In this document: positions 1-11,060 of the stretch, in pieces
Layout of the letters: the number at the start of each line of letters is the position of its first letter
Numbering within the stretch: the first letter of the stretch is position 1
Translations under genes and position numbers: made by a program
Assembly (NCBI GenBank): GCA_902533625.1
Contig: CACAMI010000002.1
Span: forward strand, 1 to 64,000
Direction of reading: 5' to 3'
Length of the DNA stretch: 64,000 nucleotides
DNA from: an uncultured Alphaproteobacteria bacterium
Lineage (GTDB): Bacteria > Pseudomonadota > Alphaproteobacteria > Rhodobacterales > Rhodobacteraceae
The notes under the pieces: model-generated
Told to the model about the DNA's origin: nothing
What the model saw: the letters and a program-made list of their open reading frames with translations, nothing else
The model's database searches: none

Positions 1-2009
1 TTATCCTTTGCTGTTTTTATTGATTCAATAGAGCTCAATAAATTTCCATCTTCTAAAGCGACAATAGAGTCACGGTAAAGTTGTCTAATTAATACGGCCT
101 TCCAGTTATTCCACGCTTGTGGACCAACCCCTCTAATATCACATACAGTAAGTACAGTAAGTAAATTCAATCTGTTCTTACTTTGAACAATATTAACAAA
201 CTCTTTGACTGTTTTGGGATCTGAAATATCTCTCTTCTGGGCAACATCCGACATCAGTAAATGATTTTTCACCAGCCAAACAATTAATTCAGTTTCTGCT
301 GCATCTAAACCCAGTCTTTTAGAAACTTTACTAGCTATCCGAGAACCAGCTATTGAGTGATCTTCTGGTAGGCCTTTCCCAATATCGTGGAGAAGTAATG
401 CAAGATATATTACTTTTCTATTTACCCCTTTTTCAAGTATTTCGGAAGCGATTGGTAGATCTTCAGTGAGTTTTTTATTTTCGATAAGAGCTAGATTGAT
501 AATACATTGGATTGTATGTTCATCAACGGTATATGAATGATACATATTAAATTGCATCATCGCGACTATGCGTCCAAATTCAGGAATAAAAGCTCCTAAA
601 AAACCTACTTCATTCATCCGACGAAGGGCGCGTTCAGGGTTATTGTAGTCGAGTAAAAGTTCTAAGAAAATTTTTACAGTTTCGGGGTCTTTTCTATATT
701 TTTCATTCACACATGCAAGATTTCCAGCAACTAATCTTAAAGCATCAGGATGAATTAACATTTCAATTTCTAATCCATGCTTAAAAAGAAGGATAAGATT
801 TTTCGGATCCTTTAAGAATGTTTTGGGATCAGAGATATTAAGCCTTCCGTGCTCAAAAATAAAACCTTTTGGAGCATTCTCCTGGGCAAATTTAAACGCA
901 TTCCTAATAGAGTTTCTTATGTTGGGTTTATTTAAAACATGCCTAGCTTCCATTGCTGTCAAAAATATCCTAGTTAGCTCTCCAACTTGCTTTGCGCGTA
1001 AAAAATATGTTTGCATAAAAAGTTCAACGCTTTCTCTTCCTCCTTTCTTTCTAAAGTTTAATAAATTAGAAATTTCAACCTGATAATTAAAATAAAGTAT
1101 TTCCTCGTTTCTTCCTGCAATTAAATGAAGCAAGCATCGAACAATCCATAAGAATTCTTCGGCTTGCTTAAAAGCTTTGAATTCACTGTTAGTAAAAACG
1201 TCATATTTTATCAACTCCTCAGGAGTTTCTGCCTTATAAATATATTTTAAAATCCAATATAAGGTTTGGAGATCGCGCAATCCACCTTTGCCTTCTTTTA
1301 CATTCGGTTCAACGACATATCTTGCTTCACCATTTTTTGCATGCCTTATCTGCCGTTCTTTCAATTTCGCTTCAATAAATTCTGCTCCTGAGTTTTGGAA
1401 GAGGTTGCTCCAAAGCCTTTTCTTTAATTCTTTTGAAAGTTCAAAATCGCCAATTAAGTGCCTGTGTTCAAGTAACGCAGTACGGATGGTAAAATCTTTC
1501 CTTCCAAGAGCTAAACACTCTTCAATAGAGCGAACAGCGTATCCAATCTTTAACTTCATATCCCATAAAGCATAAAGAACAGTTTCAATTACTCGTTGGT
1601 ATTCTATAGAACTTTTTTTAGGTAATAAAAAAAGTAGATCAATGTCAGAATAAGGTGCCATTTCGGCTCTTCCATAGCCTCCAACTGCCATTATGGTTAT
1701 TAATATAGGCTCCTTTTTAAATTTTTGTCTGTATTCACTTTTTGCAATTTCTGTGGCAAGGTTTATTACATCATCAGTTATTTTGGTATACGTTTTTAAT
1801 ACCTTTCTAACTAGCTTAGGGTTTTCAAAAAATTTTGATTCCATGGAGAACCTAGCATCATCATAAGCGTCTCTGATTACTTTTAATGCAGCTTTCCTGG
1901 GTTTGTCACAAACATTTTTTGAACCTAAAACGTTAGTAATTTTGGATTTTAATTTAGGAAGATCCAATTTAGGGAAGATGATTTCTTTTTTGGGTGCATT
2001 ATTCGCCAT
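1..2009 (-). CDS. glnD: Protein-PII uridylyltransferase GlnD (3' end runs off window start)
   Basis: Minus-strand ORF open to the left edge, starting at ATG 2009 (MANNAPKKEIIFPKLDLPKLK...). It contains the nucleotidyltransferase motif MAVGGYGRAEMAPYSDIDLLFLLP, typical of GlnD. Confidence 0.92.
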   Translation of the reverse strand, partial: MANNAPKKEIIFPKLDLPKLKSKITNVLGSKNVCDKPRKAALKVIRDAYDDARFSMESKFFENPKLVRKVLKTYTKITDDVINLATEIAKSEYRQKFKKEPILITIMAVGGYGRAEMAPYSDIDLLFLLPKKSSIEYQRVIETVLYALWDMKLKIGYAVRSIEECLALGRKDFTIRTALLEHRHLIGDFELSKELKKRLWSNLFQNSGAEFIEAKLKERQIRHAKNGEARYVVEPNVKEGKGGLRDLQTLYWILKYIYKAETPEELIKYDVFTNSEFKAFKQAEEFLWIVRCLLHLIAGRNEEILYFNYQVEISNLLNFRKKGGRESVELFMQTYFLRAKQVGELTRIFLTAMEARHVLNKPNIRNSIRNAFKFAQENAPKGFIFEHGRLNISDPKTFLKDPKNLILLFKHGLEIEMLIHPDALRLVAGNLACVNEKYRKDPETVKIFLELLLDYNNPERALRRMNEVGFLGAFIPEFGRIVAMMQFNMYHSYTVDEHTIQCIINLALIENKKLTEDLPIASEILEKGVNRKVIYLALLLHDIGKGLPEDHSIAGSRIASKVSKRLGLDAAETELIVWLVKNHLLMSDVAQKRDISDPKTVKEFVNIVQSKNRLNLLTVLTVCDIRGVGPQAWNNWKAVLIRQLYRDSIVALEDGNLLSSIESIKTAKD

Positions 2010-2033
2010 TTTTAAGTGATTGTTCTCATAATA

Positions 2034-3263
2034 TTAATAGAATGTTTCTGTAGGGTTTTTTATAATTTTAACTCTTCCAGCCTGACTTTCACCAATACCC
2101 AATAATCTTTCCAGGGAGCCATTTGGAAGTAAACGGAAAGCTCCTAAGACACCTAAGAATCCAGAAGAGTTTGTCAAAGCTGAAATTGTAAATGGGTCGG
2201 TAATATAAGTTTCTTTAGAATTTTTTATCAAGGCTCCAATAGCGGCAATAGTATCGTAAGCAATTGCCGATTCCAGTGATGGCTTTGAACCATATAATGA
2301 GTGGTATCGCTTGAGAAATTCGTTGATCCTTTTTTTATTTATTAAAGGAAACCAGGCATTTTTTAAGGCAGGTTCCGTTAAAAGATTACTTTTTGTTGAC
2401 CATCTAGACAATCCAATGACTTGAATTCTTGAGCCTTTACTTTCAGCCATTAATTCTTTAAGAGAAGCTAATACAAAGACCATATTTTGATCTGGCGTCC
2501 CTAATATTATTACTGCTTCCTTACGAGAGTCGGAGTGAAATTTTTCAATAATACTTTTCACTTCTGTAAGATATTTTGAAGTATCTGATACCCTCACATA
2601 TTTTAATATAGTGCCATTTTTTCTCATAATCAGCCTTTTCAAGTCAGCTAATTCTATATCATCTTCTTGATTAATGCCTTCTAAGACTAAAAAATTATCG
2701 TAACCTTCATTTATTGAATATTCTAAAACTTGATCAGCTAGGTTTATCTTCCCAATTCCCATATTAAAAATATTGCGGCCTAAAGTTTTCTCGTGTGCTG
2801 AAAAACTTAATAACTTTTTTCCTGAAACTTTTAAAATAGTTGCTAGTGAAAGTGCTTCCGCATTATCTAGAGTTCCTATGGCAATTTGAATATTATCATT
2901 TACAGCTTCTTCGGCTTTTTTTTGGATTGTTTCTAGAGTGCCATCTGTTTCATATAAAATTATTTCTAAAGGCATGGGGCGTAGGTCTTCAGCGGCTAAT
3001 TTAGCAGAATTATAATAATTTTTAGCCTTATCCACCACAATTTGATTTTTATGCTTAGTAGGCAGAAATAAACCAATCCGTATTGCTTGGGTTATCTCTA
3101 TTTCTAGTTTATTATTATTGGCAGGCTGAGTATTACAAGCAGAAGTCATTATTAAAATTATCAAAAGACCAAAAAAAGCAGTTAACCTTCGTCTAATATA
3201 TTCGACGTGGAAAGGGTCAAGATTTTGCCTCTTCTTGCAGTATACTTTCCAGGTTGTTTTCAT
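2034..3263 (-). CDS. Penicillin-binding protein activator / LpoA-like periplasmic lipoprotein
   Basis: ORF 2034..3347. The likely start is the internal ATG at 3263 (MKTTWK). Hydrophobic segment LTAFFGLLIILIMTSAC, then a periplasmic-binding-protein-like fold (IRIGLFLPTKHKN...). It is divergent from rsmI, as in many alphaproteobacteria. Confidence 0.7.
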   Translation of the reverse strand: MKTTWKVYCKKRQNLDPFHVEYIRRRLTAFFGLLIILIMTSACNTQPANNNKLEIEITQAIRIGLFLPTKHKNQIVVDKAKNYYNSAKLAAEDLRPMPLEIILYETDGTLETIQKKAEEAVNDNIQIAIGTLDNAEALSLATILKVSGKKLLSFSAHEKTLGRNIFNMGIGKINLADQVLEYSINEGYDNFLVLEGINQEDDIELADLKRLIMRKNGTILKYVRVSDTSKYLTEVKSIIEKFHSDSRKEAVIILGTPDQNMVFVLASLKELMAESKGSRIQVIGLSRWSTKSNLLTEPALKNAWFPLINKKRINEFLKRYHSLYGSKPSLESAIAYDTIAAIGALIKNSKETYITDPFTISALTNSSGFLGVLGAFRLLPNGSLERLLGIGESQAGRVKIIKNPTETFY

Positions 3264-3340
3264 TTTATCAGTTGGGTGCCACTTTTTATCTATATGAAAG
3301 ACTAAACTATGTTTAAAGGAAAGTAAAAATTCTATAAAAT

Positions 3341-4207
3341 GTGTCAATGGAAACGAATCTAAAAGCTGGATTATATTTGCTCTCGACGCCTATAGGTAAT
3401 AGAGGTGACATAACAATACGGACACTGGAAATTTTAAAGGAATGTGATCTGATTGTGTCAGAAGATACTCGTGTGGCAAGGAAGTTATTATCAATGTATC
3501 AGATTTCTCTAGATGGAAGAAATCTTGTTTCTTATTCAGATAATAGTAATTCTTATGCGCGTAGAAAAATAGTTGAATCAATTCATAATAGTAAATCTGT
3601 TGCTCTAATTTCTGATGCAGGGTCACCGCTAATTTCTGACCCTGGTTATAAATTGGTTTGTGAGGTCATAAGCAGTGGAGCTGATGTGCATAGCATACCG
3701 GGACCAAGTTCAGTAATATCCGCTCTTTCCTTGTCTGGTTTGCCGTGTGATAAATTTTATTTTCATGGGTTTTTGTCCAGCAGAGAGAAGAAAATACTAG
3801 AAGAATTAGAGAGACTTAGGGATTATTCCTGCACAGCAATAGTTTTTGAGTCATCAAGACGTTTAATTAAGACTCTAAAATATATCGGGAGAACATTTGG
3901 TCAGAAGCACTTGGTGTCAGTTTGTCGTGAGATGACAAAAAAATTCGAAGAGATCCGAAGAGGCACTGTAGAGGAGTTATTAGAAGAGTTTGACAGTAGA
4001 GAAAAAGTGAAGGGAGAGGTGGTCTTGGTTATTGGAGCGAAAACTTTCCATAAAATGGATAGTGTTCAGATAGACAAGTACTTGCATTATGAACTTCAGA
4101 CAAGAAGTGTTAAAGATACTGTTGAAATCCTTTCTAAGACACTATCTCTTTCAAAGAGAGTACTTTATGATCGGGCTTTAGTAATTAAAAATAAATTAAA
4201 AAAATAA
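3341..4207 (+). CDS. rsmI: 16S rRNA (cytidine(1402)-2'-O)-methyltransferase RsmI
   Basis: LYLLSTPIGNRGDITIRTLEILKECDLIVSEDTRVARKLL...ALISDAGSPLISDPGYKLV...PGPSSVISALSLSGLP. GTG start at 3341 or ATG at 3347. Confidence 0.95.
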   Translation: MSMETNLKAGLYLLSTPIGNRGDITIRTLEILKECDLIVSEDTRVARKLLSMYQISLDGRNLVSYSDNSNSYARRKIVESIHNSKSVALISDAGSPLISDPGYKLVCEVISSGADVHSIPGPSSVISALSLSGLPCDKFYFHGFLSSREKKILEELERLRDYSCTAIVFESSRRLIKTLKYIGRTFGQKHLVSVCREMTKKFEEIRRGTVEELLEEFDSREKVKGEVVLVIGAKTFHKMDSVQIDKYLHYELQTRSVKDTVEILSKTLSLSKRVLYDRALVIKNKLKK

Positions 4208-4224
4208 GTGTGTAGGTTAAATTA

Positions 4225-5181
4225 ATGTCATTAAGAATTGCATTTCAAATGGATCCATTAAGTGAAGTGGATATTAACGCTGATACTACTTTTCGATTGA
4301 TAGAAGAGGCACAAAAAAGAGGTCATTCAAATTATGTCTACAATCCGGAGACCTTAAAATTTGATCAGGGTGCAATTAAGGCATCTGGTTCACTGGTTAA
4401 GGTAGACAGAGAGGCCGATACCGTGGTTTGCTTAGAAGAGCAAACAGAATTATTACTAAATAGTTTCGACATAATTTGGCTAAGGCAAGATCCGCCCTTC
4501 GATATGCTTTATATTACTACCACGCATATTCTAGATTTGATTTCTCCAAATGTATTAGTAGTTAATAACCCATTTTGGGTAAGAAATTTTCCAGAAAAGT
4601 TACTAGTTTTGCAATTTCCCAAATTAATACCTCCAACGCTGATTTCGAGAGATTTGGATGCCATGAAAAAATTTCACAATGATATCGGCGAAATAATAGT
4701 TAAGCCACTTTATGGAAATGGTGGGGAGGGAATATTTAAGCTAAGTAAAGGGGACCCAAACCTATCAGTAATTTTTGAGCTATTCATTAAGAACTCTAGA
4801 GAGCCTCTGATATGTCAAAAATATTTACCTCAAGTTAAGAGCGGTGATAAGCGAATAATTTTAATTGATGGTGAGCCAGTTGGAGCAATTAATAGGGTGC
4901 CAAAACTGGGGGAAGTCAGATCAAATATGCATGTAGGAGGTACTCCTGAGAAAAGTGTCATTTCGACATCTGATCTCGAAATTTGCAAAGAGATAGGCCC
5001 TACTCTTAAGGAAAATGGGCAATTTCTTGTTGGAATTGATGTTATAGGAAACAATTTAACCGAAATAAATCTTACCTCCCCAACAGGAATCCAAGAAATA
5101 GAGCGTTTCGATGGTGTTAATATGGCTGGAACAATGTGGAAATTATTGGAAAAAAAGGTAGTAAGTGGGAAAAAAAATTAA
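4225..5181 (+). CDS. gshB: Glutathione synthase
   Basis: LRIAFQMDPLSEVDINADTTFRLIEEAQKRGH...IIVKPLYGNGGEGIFKL...DVIGNNLTEINLTSPTGIQEIERFDG; typical GshB. Confidence 0.95.
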   Translation: MSLRIAFQMDPLSEVDINADTTFRLIEEAQKRGHSNYVYNPETLKFDQGAIKASGSLVKVDREADTVVCLEEQTELLLNSFDIIWLRQDPPFDMLYITTTHILDLISPNVLVVNNPFWVRNFPEKLLVLQFPKLIPPTLISRDLDAMKKFHNDIGEIIVKPLYGNGGEGIFKLSKGDPNLSVIFELFIKNSREPLICQKYLPQVKSGDKRIILIDGEPVGAINRVPKLGEVRSNMHVGGTPEKSVISTSDLEICKEIGPTLKENGQFLVGIDVIGNNLTEINLTSPTGIQEIERFDGVNMAGTMWKLLEKKVVSGKKN

Positions 5182-5782
5182 AGGCTATGTTTTTGATATA
5201 GGAAACGTTTTAGTGAGTTGGTCGCCTTCCAATATTACAAAAAAGTATTTTGATGGGAGCACTTCAAATAGTCATAACTTAAATCAGGTAACCGAGGAGA
5301 TGAATTTAAGGATAGATAAGGGTGAACCTTTTCAGGAGGTCATAAAAGAGTATATAAATAAGTACCCTAAATTTGAGGAAGTATTATTAGATTGGAGAGA
5401 TAATTGGATACAGATGTTTCAACCTAAAATTACCGGCACATGGTTAGTGCTTGAGGAACTCAAGCAAATGGGCAGTCCAGTTTATGCTTTGTCAAATTTC
5501 GGGAAGGAGACTTTTGAACTTGCATGCCATTTTTACCCAGAACTTAAATCTTTTAATTTTTGCTTTATTTCTGGTTATCTTGGATTAGTGAAACCAAATG
5601 AAAAGATTTATGAGATTGTGGAAGAAAAATCCGGCTTTCGGTCTGGTGAATTATTTTTTGTAGATGATCGAATTGACAATTGCAGAGTAGCGTCAGAACG
5701 AGGATGGATAGCTCATAGGTTCACAAACCCTCAAAGACTCAGGGACCATTTGAATTCTTTAGGAATAAGGTTGAAAAGCTAA
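5165..5782 (+). CDS. HAD-family hydrolase (haloacid dehalogenase-like)
   Basis: HAD motif I VFDIGNVLVSW, motif II ALSNFGKET, motif IV FFVDDRIDN. Overlaps the gshB 3' end; GTG start. Confidence 0.85.
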   Translation: MGKKIKGYVFDIGNVLVSWSPSNITKKYFDGSTSNSHNLNQVTEEMNLRIDKGEPFQEVIKEYINKYPKFEEVLLDWRDNWIQMFQPKITGTWLVLEELKQMGSPVYALSNFGKETFELACHFYPELKSFNFCFISGYLGLVKPNEKIYEIVEEKSGFRSGELFFVDDRIDNCRVASERGWIAHRFTNPQRLRDHLNSLGIRLKS

Positions 5783-5813
5783 GGTTACTTCGATACACCT
5801 TTAAAAAAATAAT

Positions 5814-6467
5814 TTGGGATTCATCGTGACTTTTAGAGCAGGGATATATCTGGCAGTTTTATCGATGGCGGCAATAGTTATATTGTCTAACATTTTAGTG
5901 CATTTTTTGCTAGGTGAATGGCTTACATATGCTGCTTTCACATATCCTTTCGCTTTTTTAATTACTGATCTGTCTAACAGATTATATGGATCTAAGGTTG
6001 CACGATTAATCGTTTTAATAGGATTTTTTACAGGTATTTTGGGTTCCTTAATAGGAACACAAATTTATGGAGAGTTTGGGCCACTTGTAACTTTAAGAGT
6101 TGCGATTGCTTCAGGTGCTGCATTTTTGCTTTCTCAATTACTGGATATTAAGTTATTTTCTTTATTTTTTTCCAAAACCCAGTGGTGGAGGGCACCCTTA
6201 TTTTCTTCTATTATAGGCGGCTCTATTGATACATTGCTATTTTTTTCCGTTGCATTTGATTCAAACTTTTCATTTTTGGAACCTTCAAATGATGTATCAT
6301 GGGCAAATACTACTAGTCCGCTTCTCGGTTGGGGCCCAGAAGTGCCGTTCTGGTTGAGTCTATCAGTTGCTGATTTCATTATTAAGTTAGGGATAGTTTT
6401 TGTTTCACTAGTGCCATTCAGGTTAATCCTGAACAAGGTCGTGTATACTGAAAATGTAAAAGTATAG
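5814..6467 (+). CDS. Queuosine precursor (VUT family) transporter, YhhQ-like
   Basis: Multi-TM protein with AAFTYPFAFLITDLSNRLYGSKVAR, the YhhQ/VUT signature. Start is ambiguous (TTG 5814 or GTG 5826). Confidence 0.8.
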   Translation: MGFIVTFRAGIYLAVLSMAAIVILSNILVHFLLGEWLTYAAFTYPFAFLITDLSNRLYGSKVARLIVLIGFFTGILGSLIGTQIYGEFGPLVTLRVAIASGAAFLLSQLLDIKLFSLFFSKTQWWRAPLFSSIIGGSIDTLLFFSVAFDSNFSFLEPSNDVSWANTTSPLLGWGPEVPFWLSLSVADFIIKLGIVFVSLVPFRLILNKVVYTENVKV

Positions 6468-6473
6468 CTTACT

Positions 6474-6956
6474 TTAACTCCTTTCTTTCAAAAGTCTGGC
6501 CTTTTGTTTTTTCCAGTCTCTTGCTTTCTCTACTTCGCGTTTGTCTGGAGCTCGTTTTCCTTTGGCTAATCCCAAAAGAAGTTTTACTCGACCTTTCTTA
6601 TTAAAATACATTTTTAAGGGAACTAAGGTCATACCATCCCTGCCAATCGCCTGCCACAACCTTGAAAGTTCCTTCTTACTGACAAGGAGTTTCCTAGGTT
6701 TTTTTTCTTCATGTGTGAACGTCTTTGCATGGGAATAATTTGGAATGAAACTATTTATCAACCAAAGTTCTCCATGCTCAACTGAAGCATAACTTTCACT
6801 TATGCTGCTTTTGCCACCTCTTAAAGATTTCACTTCTGAACCTTCGAGTACAATCCCACATTCTATATTATCTTCAATAAAAAAATTATACCTAGCTTTT
6901 CGGTTTTCTATTGTTGGGGAAGATACAGAATTTTGGTGTTTCTTGGGCATATCCAA
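6474..6956 (-). CDS. smpB: SsrA-binding protein SmpB
   Basis: [42 protein letters not shown]...[15 protein letters not shown]; canonical SmpB. Confidence 0.96.
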   Translation of the reverse strand: MDMPKKHQNSVSSPTIENRKARYNFFIEDNIECGIVLEGSEVKSLRGGKSSISESYASVEHGELWLINSFIPNYSHAKTFTHEEKKPRKLLVSKKELSRLWQAIGRDGMTLVPLKMYFNKKGRVKLLLGLAKGKRAPDKREVEKARDWKKQKARLLKERS

Positions 6957-7829
6957 TTATATAATGCCAGCAAACCTCAAGGCATCATCCATTAATTTTT
7001 CAGTTTCTTTGTCAACTGTAACGAGAGGAGATCTTACTTCATTATTTACAAGACCAAGTTTTGAAAGTGAATATTTGATTGGGCAAGGATTTGGTTCCAA
7101 AAATGCTGCCCTATGAAGTTTTATCAGCTTGTCTTGCATTTCTAGGGCCTGTTTATAATCACCTTTAAGCATCACGTTTTGAAAATCAGCAGAAAGTTTT
7201 GGCGCAACATTTGCTATCACTGATATACAACCTACGCCGCCATGCGCATTGAATCCGAGAGCAATCTCATCATTTCCAGAAAGCTGTATAAAATCCTTCC
7301 CGCAAGAAATTCTAGTGTCAGAAACTCTACCTACGTCACCCGTCGCATCCTTTACGCCAACGATTCTGGGCATTTTTGAAAGTGTAGCCATTGTTTCAAG
7401 GGACATATCAATAACTGAGCGGCCAGGTATATTGTATATGATAATAGGGAGGTTGCAGGAATCGTGTAGCAGCTGGTAATGGTTAATCAGACCTTTTTGG
7501 TTTGGTTTATTATAATAAGGTGTGACAACCAAGGCGCCATCGGCGCCAATTTTTTCTGCAAATCTCATTAGATCAGTTGATTCTGCAGTGTTATTGGATC
7601 CCGCTCCAGCTATAACTGGTATCCGACCTGCACTTGTTTTCACTACGGATTCCACAACAATTTTATGCTCTTCGTGTGAAAGGGTCGGGCTCTCTCCAGT
7701 TGTCCCTACAGCAACTAGTCCATGACTTCCTTCAGATATATGCCACTCTACCAGCTTTTCTAAGGTTTCTAGATCCACTTTGTTATCTTTGAATGGGGTT
7801 ATTAATGCTGGGATAGATCCTTTAAACAT
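6957..7829 (-). CDS. dapA: 4-hydroxy-tetrahydrodipicolinate synthase
   Basis: [31 protein letters not shown]...[19 protein letters not shown]...[15 protein letters not shown]...[10 protein letters not shown]; canonical DapA. Confidence 0.97.
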   Translation of the reverse strand: MFKGSIPALITPFKDNKVDLETLEKLVEWHISEGSHGLVAVGTTGESPTLSHEEHKIVVESVVKTSAGRIPVIAGAGSNNTAESTDLMRFAEKIGADGALVVTPYYNKPNQKGLINHYQLLHDSCNLPIIIYNIPGRSVIDMSLETMATLSKMPRIVGVKDATGDVGRVSDTRISCGKDFIQLSGNDEIALGFNAHGGVGCISVIANVAPKLSADFQNVMLKGDYKQALEMQDKLIKLHRAAFLEPNPCPIKYSLSKLGLVNNEVRSPLVTVDKETEKLMDDALRFAGII

Positions 7830-7904
7830 TCTTGCTACAGCTCCAAAATAAATGATATATTCTACATAACCTATTCCTTTTATCCAAATCTTTTGAATGA
7901 TTAA

Positions 7905-9956
7905 ATGTTTTTTTTGACGAAATTTTTTTTAGCTCTAGTTCTGATTGCCTGTAACCACACGAAAAGCAAAAAAATAAACGAAATGATTAGTATTAAAGCT
8001 ATACTATTTTTGTTCATTTCAACGCTAACTTTGGATGCTGCAAATATCAAAATTGATTCAAAAAAACTGTCTGATGCTATGGTATATTCTGATGCTGGTA
8101 TGTGGAATAATTCTTTTGATCTTGTTGAAGGAATACCTGATGATTCGGTTCAAGATTTAATACAGTGGCTGAAGTTGCGAGAAGGGGAGGGATCAAAATT
8201 AGACTACATTAATTTTATAAAAGAAAACCCTCATTGGCCAGGAATGCGTTTATTGAGGCTAAAGGCTGAAAGAAGAATTTATGAGGATTATAGGAAAAAA
8301 AGAATTAATATAGACGAAAGTATTTTGGTGCTTTTCCCTGAAAACCGACCTCAAACAGGTGAGGGATTATTCTTATTTGCTGAAATCATTTCCCGAATTG
8401 GAGAAACTGAAGAGACATTACAGTCTTTATTCGAGCAATGGCTTATTGTTGAATTTTCCGATGTTAGCTTTAAGGAGTTCACAGAAAAATTTTTGAAAAA
8501 ATATGATCTAAAATATTCTAAAAGAGTTGAGGAACTCTTGTGGAATAGAAAAACTTCATCCGTTGAACAGCTACTTAAAATTAGCAAATACAAAATGTCT
8601 AATACAGATATAGTTCGATTGAAACTTCAAAAGCAGGAAAAAAACGTGACGAAATATTTGTCTAATTTAACTATAAAAGAAGCAAACCATCCTGGCGTTA
8701 TTTTTGATAGATTCAGATATAGAATAAGTAAGAATTTTTTGGATTCAGCAAGTGAATATATTTTAGCTAACTCTAAGCAAGGTTTAGGAATTCTTGGCAG
8801 AGCTAATAAATGGTCCCATTATAGATCCCGACTGGTGAAGCACAATTTAGCGAAGTCAAAAACTCTGGATGCATATGAGATAGCAAGGAACCATTATTTG
8901 CAACAAACGGAAAGAAAATATTATCAGTTAGAGTGGATGGCAGGGTTTATAGCTTACTATTATCTCAATAAATATGAGCTGGCTCTTTCACATTTTCAGA
9001 ACTCATATCAAGTGGCTGGCTCTTCAGAGTCTAAAGCCAAAGTAAAGTATTTTCTTGGTAAAACTTTTGAAGCGATGAATAGGGATGAAGAATCAAAATC
9101 TGCTTTTTTAGAGGCATCTGAATATATTGATACTATTCATGGCCAAGTATCTTATGAAATCTTAAATACAGGAGATGATGTACTTTTGGTAATTGAGCCT
9201 AAAGATCCTCCTATTTTTGGTCCTATTTTAACACTGGATACGGTTAGATTGGGATTATTATTGAGCTATGCAAGTAGGACAGTTTTGGGTGACTGGTTCT
9301 TTCAAAATTCAGCTAAATTTCTAAACGCTCAGGAAAAAGCTGATTTGATAAAATCATTAAATAGCACTGGTCATCATATGTCAGTAATCTCAATAGTTAG
9401 TAAGTCGAAAACCTTAAGAGAAAATGCTGTTAATGAAAATTATCCTATACCAAGTTTTTGGGATGTTTCAGATAGTACTATAGAGCCTTTATATTTAGCA
9501 ATAGCTAGAGAAGAGAGTAAATTCTATATAGGTTCAAGAAGCTCTACAGGTGCTGAAGGGTTAATGCAATTGATGCCAAAAACTGCTGAGATGATGGCAA
9601 TTGAGTTGGGTTTGCCCTATTTGCCCAGCCGTTTAAGGGTGGATTGGAAATATAATGTGAAACTTGGTGCCAATTATATAAAAAAACTGATGAAGAGATA
9701 TGATTATAGTCTTCCTCTGGCTCTAGCAGGTTATAATGCAGGACCAGGTCGCGTAAATGAATGGTTGAAGATATATGGGGATCCAAGAGAAAATGAAATT
9801 GATATGTTGAACTGGATTCAATGCATCCCTTTTGATGAGACCAGAGGTTATGTTTCAAGAGTACTGGCGGCAATAACTATGTATGAAGGAATACTAAGGG
9901 GAGGAAGTCTCAAGCTTGACTCCCTTGACCAAGAATTTTTGTATAGTGCAGACTAG
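7905..9956 (+). CDS. slt: Soluble lytic murein transglycosylase
   Basis: C-terminal SLT domain: [34 protein letters not shown]...[38 protein letters not shown]. Alternative internal start at 7983. Confidence 0.93.
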   Translation: MFFLTKFFLALVLIACNHTKSKKINEMISIKAILFLFISTLTLDAANIKIDSKKLSDAMVYSDAGMWNNSFDLVEGIPDDSVQDLIQWLKLREGEGSKLDYINFIKENPHWPGMRLLRLKAERRIYEDYRKKRINIDESILVLFPENRPQTGEGLFLFAEIISRIGETEETLQSLFEQWLIVEFSDVSFKEFTEKFLKKYDLKYSKRVEELLWNRKTSSVEQLLKISKYKMSNTDIVRLKLQKQEKNVTKYLSNLTIKEANHPGVIFDRFRYRISKNFLDSASEYILANSKQGLGILGRANKWSHYRSRLVKHNLAKSKTLDAYEIARNHYLQQTERKYYQLEWMAGFIAYYYLNKYELALSHFQNSYQVAGSSESKAKVKYFLGKTFEAMNRDEESKSAFLEASEYIDTIHGQVSYEILNTGDDVLLVIEPKDPPIFGPILTLDTVRLGLLLSYASRTVLGDWFFQNSAKFLNAQEKADLIKSLNSTGHHMSVISIVSKSKTLRENAVNENYPIPSFWDVSDSTIEPLYLAIAREESKFYIGSRSSTGAEGLMQLMPKTAEMMAIELGLPYLPSRLRVDWKYNVKLGANYIKKLMKRYDYSLPLALAGYNAGPGRVNEWLKIYGDPRENEIDMLNWIQCIPFDETRGYVSRVLAAITMYEGILRGGSLKLDSLDQEFLYSAD

Positions 9957-10831
9957 CCGGTCGGACTTTGGCTTAATTCTTTCAAGTACATTAATATGCC
10001 ACTGGAAATTATGACTGCCGTTCCTACGACCGTTAATAAATCTATGCTTTCGGAAAATAGTAGAATGCCAAAGAGTGTTGCAAATACAACTTGAAAATAT
10101 GCAAAAGGTTGAACTTTAGAGGCCTCGGATATTTCAAGTGTTTTAATTAACAGGAAATGACCCAGAATTGCGATAAAGCAAAGCATTGCTAGCCATAAAA
10201 TATCAAAACCTTTAATAGGCTCCCAGTAAAATGGTATTAACGTTGTCATGAAAATCGCCCCTACTATTCCTACCCAGAATAAACTTGTTTCGGTTGAGTC
10301 TTCATCAGAAACATAACGTGTTATAACGGTGTAGAATGCAAAAAGAAATGCTGAAAGTAAGGGTATAAAGTATTCGATGGAGAAAGATGTAGTACCGGGT
10401 CGTAATATGATTATTGTACCTACAAACCCAAAAAAAACTGAAATAGATCTAAAGACGCCAATCTTTTCATGTAGAATGGGCACAGATAAAACACATACCA
10501 TCAAAGGATAACATGAGAAAAAGGCATGACTTTTTGCTAGGCCGAGCTGAGTAAAAGAAAATACCATTACACAGACTTCCATTGCCAATAATAGGCCTCT
10601 TAAAATTTGCAAGTAAAGGTGTCTTGTTTTTAGAGCTTTCTTCATCTTTTCTGGATATCGCAAACAAACTAAAAGAATGCAAAAAGAAAAGAAAAGATAT
10701 CTAATAGCTACTACAACTATTACATTGTACTCAGATGCCAAAAGTCTGGAAAAGCTATCTTGCGTCGCAAAAGTTAGAGTAGTTAGGAGCATTAAAGGAA
10801 TGCCGAGTTTTAAGTTATTTTCTTTTGACAT
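9953..10831 (-). CDS. DMT-family (EamA) transporter
   Basis: About ten hydrophobic segments in two EamA-like repeats; MLLTTLTFATQDSFSRLLASEYN...HEKIGVFRSISVFFGFVGTIIILRPG. Confidence 0.85.
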   Translation of the reverse strand: MSKENNLKLGIPLMLLTTLTFATQDSFSRLLASEYNVIVVVAIRYLFFSFCILLVCLRYPEKMKKALKTRHLYLQILRGLLLAMEVCVMVFSFTQLGLAKSHAFFSCYPLMVCVLSVPILHEKIGVFRSISVFFGFVGTIIILRPGTTSFSIEYFIPLLSAFLFAFYTVITRYVSDEDSTETSLFWVGIVGAIFMTTLIPFYWEPIKGFDILWLAMLCFIAILGHFLLIKTLEISEASKVQPFAYFQVVFATLFGILLFSESIDLLTVVGTAVIISSGILMYLKELSQSPTG

Positions 10832-11060
10832 TCTTATTGAGTTTCATATGTTTAATTCCTTGTTTCAAAGAAATTTAATTGGGAGAAAGAAATCTTTTAT
10901 GACTTTTCTACATGAAATAATTTTTTAACCAAGATTTTATTCATATATTCGCGAGTTGTGTAAAAAAGAAATTGTTTTGGGTTGCATTATGTGTAAATAA
11001 CAAGCTTTTATGCGTTTAGTGTATTATAAATTATGACCTTAATTTTTCTGGGCAAATGAA

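Noticed and set aside
823-1575. Plus-strand ORFs (86 and 95 aa) within the first 2 kb
   Set aside because: Antisense to the partial glnD, whose conserved motifs are read from the minus strand.
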